A stretch of 64,000 bases of DNA from UBA1723 sp045629285 (GCA_045629285.1 JAZQQY010000062.1:16103-80102); one strand, 5' to 3'; counted from the first letter of the stretch, positions 28,212 to 36,354 are shown. The notes: generated by a model from the sequence alone, not told the origin. Numbers and translations are program-made.

Positions 28212-29068
28212 GCGATTTCAAATTCTACAGATTCTTCTATGTTAAGATTCATCGAAATGTTGATTTTCTTCTGTTTCCTTTTTATTAAGAAGTTTATCAT
28301 TCCGATTTGCTGTGATGATTCGTCTTTTTCCTTTGAAAGAAAAAACAATGATTCACTTATTATTTCTTCCTTTATCCAATTCATATCATAAGAAAGCTTT
28401 GTTAGGGTATGTTTTGAATATGTCAGAAGCTGATCGATTTGCTTGACAACCTCATTGAATACTTCTTGCGACACTTTATCTTCGTATGATTTTCTGATGT
28501 CTTCAATGTTAAGTTCACTAATTTTCTTTCTGTAGTCTATTCTTAATAGTTCTTTATAGCACTTCCAAGTTGCTGCAATATCAGATAGTGCATCGTGGGC
28601 ATCAGCAAAGTCATGCCCGAACAGGTATCTGTATAATTCAGTTAGTTTTGGATATTTGAATGAACCATTTTCCTTTTCTATTCTTAAAAGATTGGTTGAC
28701 TCCTGCATTGTACAGAAAAATTTCTTCGTCTGCAACTGATACATAAACTCTTTATCCTTTACTCTATGTGCGTCATTCCGTATCACATTCATGTCAAATT
28801 CTACATTGTGACCGACTATCAGGTCTGCCATCATGAACAATTTTGACAGATGTTTGAGTGCAACTTTTGTCGTGCATCCAATCTCTTTTATTTTCTCGTT
28901 GGTAATCCCATGAACCTTGATGGCACTTTCCTCTATCTTTTTTTGTGGTTTCACATACTTTCTGCCACTCTCGACACAGTTCAAACTGTCATCGCACAAT
29001 ATATAACCATATTGCACCATTGATGGTTCGTTCAAACCAGTTGTCTCCGTATCTATGAAAAGAATCAT
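28208..29068 (-). CDS. DEDDh 3'-5' exonuclease (DnaQ-like) in the tra operon
   Basis: 286 residues. The N-terminal ~175 residues are an exonuclease of the DnaQ/epsilon type: FIDTETTGL (about 4-12), HNVEFDMN in the middle and DAHDALSDI near 160 supply the DEDDh acidic residues and histidine. The C-terminal ~110 residues are helical and of unknown function. It overlaps traG by 4 bases and follows traF by 2, so it is a true member of the operon, although classic Bacteroides tra operons have no nuclease here. It may trim transferred single strands or fend off recipient defences; this is speculation. Confidence 0.85.
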   Translation of the reverse strand: MILFIDTETTGLNEPSMVQYGYILCDDSLNCVESGRKYVKPQKKIEESAIKVHGITNEKIKEIGCTTKVALKHLSKLFMMADLIVGHNVEFDMNVIRNDAHRVKDKEFMYQLQTKKFFCTMQESTNLLRIEKENGSFKYPKLTELYRYLFGHDFADAHDALSDIAATWKCYKELLRIDYRKKISELNIEDIRKSYEDKVSQEVFNEVVKQIDQLLTYSKHTLTKLSYDMNWIKEEIISESLFFLSKEKDESSQQIGMINFLIKRKQKKINISMNLNIEESVEFEIA

Positions 29069-29070
29069 TT

Positions 29071-29472
29071 TTATTTGGTTTTCGATGCTCGATTGTCGGC
29101 AAGAATGTCCTTAATCCTATATCTGTTATGTAGATATTTGTTTGCTGATTTAGATGCCCTGAATTGAGTCAGCCCATTTTCTCCAAAGCGAGAAGATAAG
29201 TATATGCTTCCTCCAGCACCTATTGCAATAATTACAATTCCTACGGCTAATCCTTTGAGAAAAGAACCAGTATTGCTTGATACTACACTATAAGAGATAT
29301 ATCCTATAACTATAGAAGCAAAGAATACAAGGATATAACTTTTAGTCATTCCCTTAACAAGAGCGTTTCTGCCGACTCCTTTATTGGTCTTTATCTGCAT
29401 CGCAGTTTTATTAAAGTAATTTTTGTAATAAAAATAAGCAGAGAGAGTGATGACACTCCCTTTGCTATTCAT
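29071..29472 (-). CDS. traF: Conjugation protein TraF-like (small membrane protein)
   Basis: 133 residues from the ATG at 29472; a TTG two codons upstream also opens the frame. Two hydrophobic segments (YILVFFASIVIGYISYSVV and GLAVGIVIIAIGAGGSIYL) are framed by basic stretches. The small two-helix protein between traE and the ATPase matches TraF of the Bacteroides set, the VirB3-like partner of TraG. The assignment rests on topology and position. Confidence 0.72.
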   Translation of the reverse strand: MNSKGSVITLSAYFYYKNYFNKTAMQIKTNKGVGRNALVKGMTKSYILVFFASIVIGYISYSVVSSNTGSFLKGLAVGIVIIAIGAGGSIYLSSRFGENGLTQFRASKSANKYLHNRYRIKDILADNRASKTK

Positions 29473-29492
29473 GCTCAATCTCTAAGAGATAT

Positions 29493-29813
29493 TTAAGCCT
29501 TGTTGAAGAAGAATACTTTTACCATCTGAGAAACGACGATAAAAATAATCAAACCTCCCAACCACATACCTGTTTTCTTAGCAGCATCCTGATTTCCCGA
29601 AGTGAAATTGTAGAAAAGAATACAACCACTTACTAATGCTCCCAATCCACATACATACTGGAAAGTTACAAGAGCACTGTCGATAGTGTTACTCAACTGT
29701 GTGTTAGCAGCTGCAAAGGCATCGCTTACATTCTTGTTTTGTGCAAACATCTTGCCAATGCCAGCCAACAAGCTTAGGCTTAGAGCAATCGCTCTGTTTC
29801 TTAATTTGTACAT
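29493..29813 (-). CDS. traE: Conjugation protein TraE (VirB2 pilin-like)
   Basis: 106 residues. I chose the ATG at 29813, not the longer frame start at 29912: the element's conserved leader lies directly upstream of it and the protein then begins with a signal peptide (MYKLRNRAIALSLSLLAGIG). Two hydrophobic segments follow (VCGLGALVSGCILFYNF, GLIIFIVVSQMVKVFF) with the SGNQDAAKKTGMWLGG loop typical of Bacteroides TraE. It has the topology of a VirB2-type pilin. A separate leader suggests its own control within the operon. Confidence 0.85.
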   Translation of the reverse strand: MYKLRNRAIALSLSLLAGIGKMFAQNKNVSDAFAAANTQLSNTIDSALVTFQYVCGLGALVSGCILFYNFTSGNQDAAKKTGMWLGGLIIFIVVSQMVKVFFFNKA

Positions 29814-29853
29814 ACTTTTTATAATTTTAATTTTTGTAATATTCTTATAAAAT

Positions 29854-30216
29854 CTACGATTGTGAGTTCTTGAACTCTTTCGCTGCTTGAAGCAGTCTCT
29901 TCGTAGCATCATTGACTTCGTGAGTCTGCTCCTCCTGGATTGCGTCGCATTCTACTTTTGATGGAGGAGGAAGTGTTTCTTCTTTTGGTTTTACTGCCTC
30001 TACTTTTGACATTTGAAGAGGCTTTCGTTCAACCTTGTCGTAAGTTACATTGTCTTTGAATGGAGTGTTAAGCTGTATGGTCTTGTTTTTCCTTTCCTCT
30101 GCCTCTGATACTTTGACTGTTGAGTTTTTCTTTTGCAAGAAGATATATACAACATCAAGTATTATGCAAAAAGGAATCCAGACTGACAGAAACTCTCCCC
30201 AGCTAATACCGCTCAT
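29854..30216 (-). CDS. Small single-pass membrane protein in the tra operon
   Basis: 120 residues with an N-terminal membrane segment (VWIPFCIILDVVYIFLQ) and a polar cytoplasmic or periplasmic tail rich in Lys, Glu and Pro. It lies where traD or traC would be in the Bacteroides gene order, but I see no conserved motif to support either name. It may be a spacing or anchoring subunit of the mating apparatus. Confidence 0.6.
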   Translation of the reverse strand: MSGISWGEFLSVWIPFCIILDVVYIFLQKKNSTVKVSEAEERKNKTIQLNTPFKDNVTYDKVERKPLQMSKVEAVKPKEETLPPPSKVECDAIQEEQTHEVNDATKRLLQAAKEFKNSQS

Positions 30217-30235
30217 TTTGTTCTTTCAAAGGGTG

Positions 30236-30646
30236 TCACATAAAGTCCATGAAGAAGCGAGCACATTTTTCAGTATCATTTTTTAGTGAGTCCAGCAAAG
30301 ATCTTAGATTGTCATATTCGTACATCCTTTCTTCTCTTCTGTCCATACTGTAGTGATACCAACATCCTACACATTTGCAGGCTTCTTCAATTTGATTGTA
30401 TCTTGCCGATTCTGCCCAGTAACTTGCATATCCAGACACAACAGACCTGAATGTCTCTTCTAAATTTTCGCATCCAGAACTGCGTTGGGTATATTTGAAA
30501 TCTCTTTTTTCAAAAGTTATTTCGTTTAGTTTGAGACCTTTTTCCATATACCCTTGAACTGCATCTATGAATTTAGTAACTTGAAACCAATCCTGGACAT
30601 CGCCTCGATACTCAGTATCTTTGTATTTAATAGAGAATGCTGTCAT
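30236..30646 (-). CDS. Hypothetical tra-operon protein with its own promoter
   Basis: 136 residues from ATG 30646. The frame opens at 30670, but that start would overlap the -7 box of a consensus promoter, so the downstream ATG is preferred. It has no membrane segment and no recognised domain, is mixed helical with many Tyr and Cys (CKCVGCWYHYSMDRREERMYEYD), and could bind metal through its Cys/His cluster. The promoter with a palindromic operator just upstream suggests regulated expression apart from traA and traB. Confidence 0.65.
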   Translation of the reverse strand: MTAFSIKYKDTEYRGDVQDWFQVTKFIDAVQGYMEKGLKLNEITFEKRDFKYTQRSSGCENLEETFRSVVSGYASYWAESARYNQIEEACKCVGCWYHYSMDRREERMYEYDNLRSLLDSLKNDTEKCARFFMDFM

Positions 30647-30667
30647 ATCATGATGTTTTTGATTAAG

Positions 30668-30698
30668 CAAAATTACTAAATTTTAGTGATTTATGCAA
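30668..30698 (-). promoter_or_regulatory. Internal tra promoter with palindromic operator
   Basis: On the minus strand TTG (30698-30696), 20-base spacer, TAATTTTG (30675-30668): a full consensus. The near-palindrome ATTACTAAATTTTAGTGAT (+ strand 30672-30690) fills the spacer and touches the -7 box, so a bound protein would block polymerase. Its ATCACTA half-site recurs in the promoter at 61366-61396. Confidence 0.75.
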
Positions 30699-30721
30699 GT
30701 TGAAGAAGAATATATAGCTCT

Positions 30722-31255
30722 TTATTTGAGATAGTCTTTCTTCTTTTTTTGCTTTGTCTTAGCTTCGTAATTTTTCTTTAGAAGCGACAGGTTTTCATTC
30801 AAGAAAGCAGATACTAAATTGTGGACGATTGCATTTCTCGATGTTTGGCAGTCAGCACCTCTACAGATTGCATCTAACATGTCAATGGTGTCTTCTCGCA
30901 ACCAAAACTGTTTGAAAGTGTTGTTGTCTGAGACACTTTTTTTAATGATGCTTTTGTATGCAAACGCATTACCGTCAGAACCCTCATTTGTCTCTTCTTT
31001 GACAGACTTTCCTTCTGACTCTTTGTCTTGTCTTGAAACAGGAGACTTTTCCTTTTCATCACTCTCTTTCGTTTCGACATTAGTGGAAGTCTCCTTTTCT
31101 ACAACTTCTTTTTCACTGGATTCTTCGACTTCTCCAAAAGAGGCAAAAGCTGCGTCTATGTTATTGGGATTAAGGTCACTGACAATACCTACAATGTCAA
31201 TGCTTTTAGTTTCTCCAATAGTTCTTGGTGTTGATTGGTCTTTTCCTTTGCCCAT
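30722..31255 (-). CDS. TraB-like protein (acidic linker, C-terminal DNA-binding-like region)
   Basis: 177 residues. The first ~110 are a low-complexity Glu/Lys/Ser-rich linker. The last ~65 (FKQFWLREDTIDMLDAICRG...SRNAIVHNLVSAFL) form a helical region resembling the DUF3408/TraB domain and ribbon-helix-helix-like proteins. It follows traA by 2 bases. In Bacteroides ICEs such proteins pair with a ParA-like TraA, suggesting a partition-like or transfer-control function. Confidence 0.7.
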   Translation of the reverse strand: MGKGKDQSTPRTIGETKSIDIVGIVSDLNPNNIDAAFASFGEVEESSEKEVVEKETSTNVETKESDEKEKSPVSRQDKESEGKSVKEETNEGSDGNAFAYKSIIKKSVSDNNTFKQFWLREDTIDMLDAICRGADCQTSRNAIVHNLVSAFLNENLSLLKKNYEAKTKQKKKKDYLK

Positions 31256-31257
31256 TT

Positions 31258-32046
31258 TTAATCTTTGATTAAGATGTTAAACTCTCTAATGAAGTTGCCC
31301 AAGTTAAGTCCGTTAGGCAGTAGAGATAGGTATGAGTTTGGTGGAGCAGCAAGAGTGTTCCATAACTCTTTGTTGAAGGCTTTTGTTGAGTAGCCGATTT
31401 TGTTTGTCATCATGTCGGCTTTGATATTTAGTGTTCGGATTTTCTCGTTAAATGGAGGGAATCTTTTAGCCAAAGATTCAAATAGTGTTGCTGACATATT
31501 GCTTCTGTATTTGTGCCAGAACTCATAAATTCCCTTGATGTTATGATCCTTGTACTTGTTGGCTATAAGCATGATTGTGTAAAGAGCTTCCAGATTTGAG
31601 TTGAACAAATTCTCAGCTTCCATATAAGGTACGAAAATGTAGTTCACTCTTTTGATGATGCTTGCAAAAGAAGCTGTGTTGATAGTTCCTGCAAGATCGA
31701 CAAATATGTAGTCAATGTCACCTTTGGCTACAAGACCATCAATCAAAGTTGTTACAGAGAATATCTTTTTCTCCTTGTTCTCTTGGGCAGGATCTGCAAC
31801 AGCACAAAAAATATTGTAAGGAGGAATGCCAACTTCTTGATGTGCTTTGTAAACGGAATCTGCTACTGTGTCGGGATTCTCTTTCTCTCCAGCTCGTAGT
31901 TTGTAGATGTTGTACTGAGGAGCATCGCCGTCGATTACTACGACATTTTTCTTCTCTTTATAGGCATAATAGTTTGCCAAAAGCAAAGTCATGGTTGACT
32001 TGCCTGAGCCACCCTTTTGGGCGACAAATGAAATGACCTTTGTCAT
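31258..32046 (-). CDS. traA: ParA-family ATPase TraA
   Basis: 262 residues. It has the deviant Walker A of ParA/MinD ATPases, KGGSGKST at about 11-18, then VVVIDGDAPQ at about 36-45 and the later Walker B FVDLAGTI. It is the first gene of the tra operon, expressed from a consensus promoter at 32103-32131 and preceded by the conserved leader. In other Bacteroides elements TraA is a ParA-like protein; roles in partition of the circular form or positioning of the transfer apparatus are inferred. The adjacent traB-like gene would be its DNA-binding partner. Confidence 0.88.
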   Translation of the reverse strand: MTKVISFVAQKGGSGKSTMTLLLANYYAYKEKKNVVVIDGDAPQYNIYKLRAGEKENPDTVADSVYKAHQEVGIPPYNIFCAVADPAQENKEKKIFSVTTLIDGLVAKGDIDYIFVDLAGTINTASFASIIKRVNYIFVPYMEAENLFNSNLEALYTIMLIANKYKDHNIKGIYEFWHKYRSNMSATLFESLAKRFPPFNEKIRTLNIKADMMTNKIGYSTKAFNKELWNTLAAPPNSYLSLLPNGLNLGNFIREFNILIKD

Positions 32047-32063
32047 ATACTTTGTTATTAAAA

Positions 32064-32075
32064 TAATTTTTGTAA
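32064..32075 (-). promoter_or_regulatory. Conserved leader word before traA
   Basis: TTACAAAAATTA on the minus strand, 18 bases before the traA ATG. The same 12-mer precedes traE (29828-29839), mobA (32817-32828), the coupling protein (37549-37560) and the giant surface protein (59399-59410). It lies in the 5' untranslated region, downstream of the promoter. Confidence 0.75.
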
Positions 32076-32102
32076 TATCTGAATCTCCATTGGATTCGGT
32101 GG

Positions 32103-32131
32103 CAAAGTTATGAAGAATTTTTTTCTTTCAA
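32103..32131 (-). promoter_or_regulatory. Main tra operon promoter
   Basis: On the minus strand TTG (32131-32129), 18-base spacer, TAACTTTG (32110-32103). Just downstream, at 32081-32097, an imperfect palindrome (GAATCTCCATTGGATTC) covers the expected transcription start and is a plausible operator. Confidence 0.7.
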
Positions 32132-32155
32132 AGGTTTTTCATGAATTTTATGCAA

Positions 32156-32474
32156 CAATGCGTCATTATCGCAATGCAACAACATATCAATGCATCATTA
32201 TCACAATGTGGCAATGCAATAACACAACAATGCATCATTATCACAATGTGGCAATGCAACAACATAGCAATGCGTCATTATCGCAATGCAACAACATAGC
32301 AATGCGTCATTATCGCAATGCAACAACATAACAATGCGTCATTATCGCAATGCAACAACATAACAATGCGTCATTATCGCAATGCAACAACATAACAATG
32401 CGTCATTATCGCAATGCAACAACATAACAATGTGTCATTATCGCAATGCAACAACGCAACAATGCGTCATTATA
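32156..32474. repeat. Ten tandem 32/40-bp repeats between tra and mob operons
   Basis: Units start at 32156, 32188, 32228, 32268, 32300, 32332, 32364, 32396, 32428 and 32460 (the last partial). The basic unit is 32 bp; the second and third are 40 bp with an extra 8 bases. Each carries TGCG, 7 bases, CGCA as a small inverted repeat and an AT-rich spacer. The units from 32300 to 32427 are identical, a sign of recent expansion. Such iterons fit oriT, a replication origin or a ParA/B-type centromere. They are not a CRISPR, since there are no unique spacers. Confidence 0.9.
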
Positions 32475-32601
32475 CGACTAAATTATAGCCTTTTGAGATT
32501 CAATGATGATGTAAATATCCAACTGATTGGAATGAAAAATTGCTTTGAAATAACAGCAATCTTTCCAACCAGACCAAAGGCATTTATTGTAAAAATTTCA
32601 C

Positions 32602-32627
32602 ACTCTTTTTAGCCGAACAAAAAGAGT
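32602..32627. repeat. Perfect hairpin upstream of the mob promoter
   Basis: ACTCTTTTT (32602-32610), loop AGCCGAAC, AAAAAGAGT (32619-32627). It sits just before the -33 region of the mob operon promoter and is a candidate relaxase recognition hairpin or operator. A weaker stem (TTGGAA.../...TTCCAA) precedes it at about 32525-32570. Confidence 0.6.
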
Positions 32628-32656
32628 TATGGTCACGAAAATTTTTACTATCTTTG
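32627..32656 (+). promoter_or_regulatory. mob operon promoter
   Basis: TATCTTTG at 32649-32656 with a weaker TTA box at 32627-32629, 19-base spacer. The transcript would carry a leader of about 180 bases before mobA. Confidence 0.6.
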
Positions 32657-32675
32657 CACTCAGTTGAATGAGTGA

Positions 32676-32790
32676 GCAAGATGTGTGTTTGGGCGTCAAA
32701 ATCGCTTTCCAAACACCTTGCTAAAAATTCAAAACTCGTCCCCCGACGATTGAATTTTTAGAATGAAAATGCCTCCCAAGTCAGCATTTT
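32676..32790 (+). other. Structured leader / candidate oriT, three hairpins
   Basis: First, GCAAG plus GTGTTTGG (32676-32692) pairs with CCAAACAC plus CTTGC (32709-32721), with a 4-base bulge. Second, CTAAAAATTCAA (32721-32732) pairs with TTGAATTTTTAG (32750-32761), enclosing TCGTC, loop CCCC, GACGA (32736-32749). Third, AAAATGC (32766-32772) pairs with GCATTTT (32784-32790). The hairpins abut with almost no gap. This is immediately upstream of mobA and the relaxase, where oriT is found in Bacteroides elements; it could equally be a regulatory RNA leader. Confidence 0.7.
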
Positions 32791-32843
32791 TTAGACATGC
32801 CGTAAAGGGCAATTTATTACAAAAATTATTTTGATAGAAAGTT

Positions 32844-33248
32844 ATGCCAAGAGTAGATTATCGAGTAACTCTTCGTTTCTCGGAAGAGGACTACAAGTAT
32901 CTAAACGAATGCTTTGAGAAATCGAATTTCAAAACAAAGGCTTCGTATTTTCGTCATTTGGTGGAAAATACCACCATCAAGCAACTTCCTATTTTCGGTG
33001 CAGATGACATTTTGAACGAACTTAAATCTGTAAAAAAGCAGATTGAAGGTATTGCCGTCAATGTAAATCAGATGGCAAAGCACTTGAACGGTTCTCAAAA
33101 GGATTCCGTTTTAGGCTACAATGTCACAAAAATGTTAGAGTTTCTTCCTAAAATAATGGACTTGCAAAAGGAGTTGGATGTAAAAACATCATCAATCCAG
33201 AAGTCTTACATTGACTATATCAACAAAATTTACAGAGAAGAAGACTAA
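32844..33248 (+). CDS. MobA/MobC-like relaxosome accessory protein
   Basis: 134 residues. The N-terminus (YRVTLRFSEEDYKYLNECFEKS) is a ribbon-helix-helix-like DNA-binding segment, followed by a helical region with the VNVNQMAKHLN motif typical of MobC-type accessory proteins. It would bind oriT and help load the relaxase. The structured leader and the conserved 12-base word lie upstream, and the relaxase begins 12 bases downstream, so they form one operon. Confidence 0.82.
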   Translation: MPRVDYRVTLRFSEEDYKYLNECFEKSNFKTKASYFRHLVENTTIKQLPIFGADDILNELKSVKKQIEGIAVNVNQMAKHLNGSQKDSVLGYNVTKMLEFLPKIMDLQKELDVKTSSIQKSYIDYINKIYREED

Positions 33249-33260
33249 TATTATTTGCCT

Positions 33261-35549
33261 ATGATAATCAAAGTTATCAAAGGTTCTGACCTCAAAGCTG
33301 CAATTCGTTACAACACTCAAAAGGTTAGTGACGAACAGGCAACTGTTTTGTCTGCCAAGAATTTGCCAGTTGATGACTTGAAGAACATCAATCTTATAGA
33401 GAAAATGATGCGTTTCATAGCAACTCCTGCCAAAGAATTTGGTACAAAAGTCAAGGACTATGTGTTTCATGGAGTGATTTCCCCCGAAGAAAAAGGTTTG
33501 TCAGATTCCACTTTGAAGAATCTTGCTGATGACTATATGCGTGAAATGGGGTATGCAAACCAACCATATTTTGTGGTCAAGCACAATGATACAGACCATA
33601 CTCACATCCATATCGTTAGCATAGACATCAATAAGAAAGGTAAGAGGTGCGTTGCAGACAACTTCGCATATCGCAAAACAAGTGATGTCCGTAAAACTCT
33701 TGAACAAAAATACAATCTGTCTTCTCCTGACAAATCTAAGAAGGAAAAGGAAAAACAACGAGTCGAAAACGCAATGAATTTCCTTAGAGAGACATCCTTT
33801 CTTTCAAATGAGGTCGCTCCAAGAGAATATAAGAAGAACATTCAGCGTGTTCTCCGTAAGGTCAAGAACGAGTATTCCGTTACTGACTTTCATGAACTGA
33901 ACCGAGTATTGAAACCTTATGGCATTCAGTCTGAACTTTCTCAGTCTTTTGATGGAGTGTCCTTTTACTCGATAGACAACGATGGAAAGCAGACTGGCAA
34001 GGCTATTGCAGGAAGCAGATTCCTGCTGTCTTACAAGTCATGGCAGGAACAGTTTAGCCGTAACATGAAGTGGAGCGAGAACAAGGCTAATCAGATTAAG
34101 ATTAGCAAGGATCGTGTACGTTGGGCTACAGACAACCTCTTCAAAAAATATGCTGGTAAGATTACCTATGGAGACTATATCGCAGAGGTTAAGAAACTTG
34201 GCATCGACGCACAGCTTAACATAAACAATGATGGACTTCTTATAGGTATCACTTACGTTGATCACGGCAAAGGCTACACTTACAAGGCAAGCGAAGTTGA
34301 CCGAAATCTGTCTAAGGATCTCAAAGAAAGACTTATAGAAGGTGGGGCAGGGGAGTCTCCTGAAATCCGTCAGGTCAAAAGATTGCAAGAGCCTCTTGAA
34401 CAACTCTTCAAACGAAGAGTCCGTGAGCAGTTTGTGTTTGAGTCTAATGCCATCAAGTATCTTTCTTATGAGAAGGAACTATATATTTCCTACTGCAAGG
34501 AGCGTTACAACAGCAACGAATACAATGCTTCTTTCGCTTGGGATCAGTTTGTCGAGAACAAGCGTGCTACTCTTGATGCCGTCTATGCTAAAGAGGAAAA
34601 GCAGTTCCAAGAAGATGCTGACACTTTCTTGAAGATCGCAAGATTCGTTGAGAAGGACAAGTTCGCTGACCTTCTTCTTGCTTCCGATTTCAATTTTGGG
34701 AATGGTAAACTTTGCCATCGCCAAAGACAAGACTCATTTGTTATTGATGACTGTGGCGTAGATTTCCCAGAGATCTCCAACTATGACAGAACAGGCAAGG
34801 AAAGGAAACTTACAGAGTTTGAGAAGAACTTCTATGTTCAGGTCGCTGATGGAGGAATAGACAGCATTACCTTCAAGTGGTATAACCTCAATGACACAGC
34901 ATTCAGATTCTTGTCTGACGAGGATAAGTTAAAGGCACAGGCTAAGATGATGCAGGACAGAATAGTCAACTTGATAAAGACAAGCTCTCCTGCAGTAGTT
35001 ATTGCCGAAACCATGAAGGATGGAATGCTGTTTGATGTCAGAGGAGACAAGGTAATGATCATTTCTCCTAACACTCATATTACCCATACTCTTACTGACG
35101 AGAATATGAGAAACTATATCCTTTCCAACAAGGATGATGTCATGGCTATGAAGTCCGAGCTTCTTACCAAGTCGTGCAAGTCAACACTTCTATACCAGGC
35201 AGTTCAGAGATTCCACCGTGTCCTTAGCGACAAGTATATGCAGCAGGAGCGTTTAATACAGGCTTGCGACTGGCTTGCTCAGTACAATACTGACCTTGCT
35301 ACAGATGTTCGCAGAATGGTTGAGGATGGCAAGGCTGAGTATATCAATCAGCATCTGTTTGAGTATATGGACAAGGATCTTCGCTTTGTCAACTATGATA
35401 ACTATATGATGATGAGAAAACTTGATTTCGGCTATGTCGTAAAAGCTGACACCAAGAAGGAGCAGACTCCTGACTTGTCAGAAAAGACTCCAGATTCAGA
35501 TGTCAAGTCTTCTCAGAAGCAGGTTAAGAAGAAGGGTATGGGAATCTGA
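33261..35549 (+). CDS. MOBP-type relaxase (mobilization nuclease)
   Basis: 762 residues from the ATG at 33261; a TTG two codons earlier also fits the frame. The N-terminal ~300 residues are the relaxase domain: an early Tyr (AIRYNTQKV) is a possible nucleophile and HNDTDHTHIHIVSID (about 108-122) is the metal-binding three-histidine motif. The remaining ~450 residues are a helical, charged region of unknown function. It nicks oriT and is carried into the recipient covalently bound to DNA. The last residues (KKKGMGI) resemble the tails of two other proteins of the element, a possible signal for the coupling protein. Confidence 0.93.
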   Translation: MIIKVIKGSDLKAAIRYNTQKVSDEQATVLSAKNLPVDDLKNINLIEKMMRFIATPAKEFGTKVKDYVFHGVISPEEKGLSDSTLKNLADDYMREMGYANQPYFVVKHNDTDHTHIHIVSIDINKKGKRCVADNFAYRKTSDVRKTLEQKYNLSSPDKSKKEKEKQRVENAMNFLRETSFLSNEVAPREYKKNIQRVLRKVKNEYSVTDFHELNRVLKPYGIQSELSQSFDGVSFYSIDNDGKQTGKAIAGSRFLLSYKSWQEQFSRNMKWSENKANQIKISKDRVRWATDNLFKKYAGKITYGDYIAEVKKLGIDAQLNINNDGLLIGITYVDHGKGYTYKASEVDRNLSKDLKERLIEGGAGESPEIRQVKRLQEPLEQLFKRRVREQFVFESNAIKYLSYEKELYISYCKERYNSNEYNASFAWDQFVENKRATLDAVYAKEEKQFQEDADTFLKIARFVEKDKFADLLLASDFNFGNGKLCHRQRQDSFVIDDCGVDFPEISNYDRTGKERKLTEFEKNFYVQVADGGIDSITFKWYNLNDTAFRFLSDEDKLKAQAKMMQDRIVNLIKTSSPAVVIAETMKDGMLFDVRGDKVMIISPNTHITHTLTDENMRNYILSNKDDVMAMKSELLTKSCKSTLLYQAVQRFHRVLSDKYMQQERLIQACDWLAQYNTDLATDVRRMVEDGKAEYINQHLFEYMDKDLRFVNYDNYMMMRKLDFGYVVKADTKKEQTPDLSEKTPDSDVKSSQKQVKKKGMGI

Positions 35550-35579
35550 TGTTTATATATAATGAATTGTAAAATATTA

Positions 35580-35620
35580 TATAATTTCGGCAATAGTTGA
35601 TGTTGATTGCCGAAATTATA
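35580..35620. repeat. 14-bp inverted repeat, terminator/operator before the AbiE pair
   Basis: TATAATTTCGGCAA (35580-35593) pairs with TTGCCGAAATTATA (35607-35620), 13-base loop. It overlaps the region just upstream of a TATCTTTG box (35622-35629), the likely AbiE promoter, so it can serve both as relaxase terminator and as antitoxin-bound operator. A hairpin with the same inner CGGCAA/TTGCCG closes the module at 37445. Confidence 0.7.
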
Positions 35621-35646
35621 TTATCTTTGCGTCATGATTTAGCTCA

Positions 35647-36342
35647 ATGTTTATGAATACTTGCAAAGATCTCATACGAAAATATGCCTCCAACCATGAA
35701 ATGTTTGGAAAGCAGGAGTTGTGGGGTTGGCTGAAAGATAAAGGACAGACAAGCCAAAATACAATGACATGTATGCTTACACAGATGGTAGAAGCAGGAG
35801 AAATTTATAGAGTGTCGAGAGGTAAATATGCCCTTTCTTCTGATGGCAAGTCCTCGTTCCATGCAGTTATTGAGGAAAAAGAAATAGAAGTAAGCCAGAA
35901 ACTCAAACAAAAATTCCCATTTGCTACCTTCTGTATTTACAACGGCAGAAGCCTTTCCCCACTTCAGCATCACATATCTGAGAATAACATTACATATATA
36001 GAAACTGAGCGTTACGCAGTGGAAAGTGTATTTGAATACCTTAGAAGCGAAGGGTATGTTGTGTGGAAGAATCCAACAGCAGACTTCATATATATGTATG
36101 TTAATCTAAAGGATCAGTGTGTTATTGTAAAACCGCTGGTGACAGAAGCCCCTATAGAAGAACTGGATGGTATTGCTGTTCCTACACTTGAAAAAGTTCT
36201 TGTTGACATAGAAAAGGATCCATGCTTTGATTACCTGCAAGGAACAGAATCTGGTCGAATGTGGGAAAATGCAAGGGAAATGTATAATATCAACCAAACC
36301 CGTCTTAAAAGATACGCCCAGAGACGTGGTCTAAAACTTTAG
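35647..36342 (+). CDS. AbiEi-like antitoxin, winged-helix
   Basis: 231 residues. The N-terminal ~70 are a winged-helix domain (FGKQELWGWLKDKGQ, MVEAGEIYRVSRGKYALS) of the kind found in AbiEi antitoxins. The C-terminal domain (about 80-225) has features of the same family, with FIYMYVNLKDQCVIVKPLV and VPTLEKVLVDIEKD. AbiEi proteins repress their own promoter and neutralise the AbiEii nucleotidyltransferase. The toxin gene follows after 12 bases, and the inverted repeat at 35580 is the likely operator. The module sits inside the mob region, between relaxase and coupling protein. Confidence 0.85.
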   Translation: MFMNTCKDLIRKYASNHEMFGKQELWGWLKDKGQTSQNTMTCMLTQMVEAGEIYRVSRGKYALSSDGKSSFHAVIEEKEIEVSQKLKQKFPFATFCIYNGRSLSPLQHHISENNITYIETERYAVESVFEYLRSEGYVVWKNPTADFIYMYVNLKDQCVIVKPLVTEAPIEELDGIAVPTLEKVLVDIEKDPCFDYLQGTESGRMWENAREMYNINQTRLKRYAQRRGLKL

Positions 36343-36354
36343 CGACAAAAATCA

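Noticed and set aside
32110..32331. Open frame rich in Asn/His/Gln across the tandem repeats
   Set aside because: It is a translation of repeat DNA, starts within the tra promoter region and changes frame between repeat lengths.
32156..32474. CRISPR-like array of 32-bp repeats
   Set aside because: Units are contiguous, with no unique spacers, and no cas gene is near. Tandem iterons explain it better.
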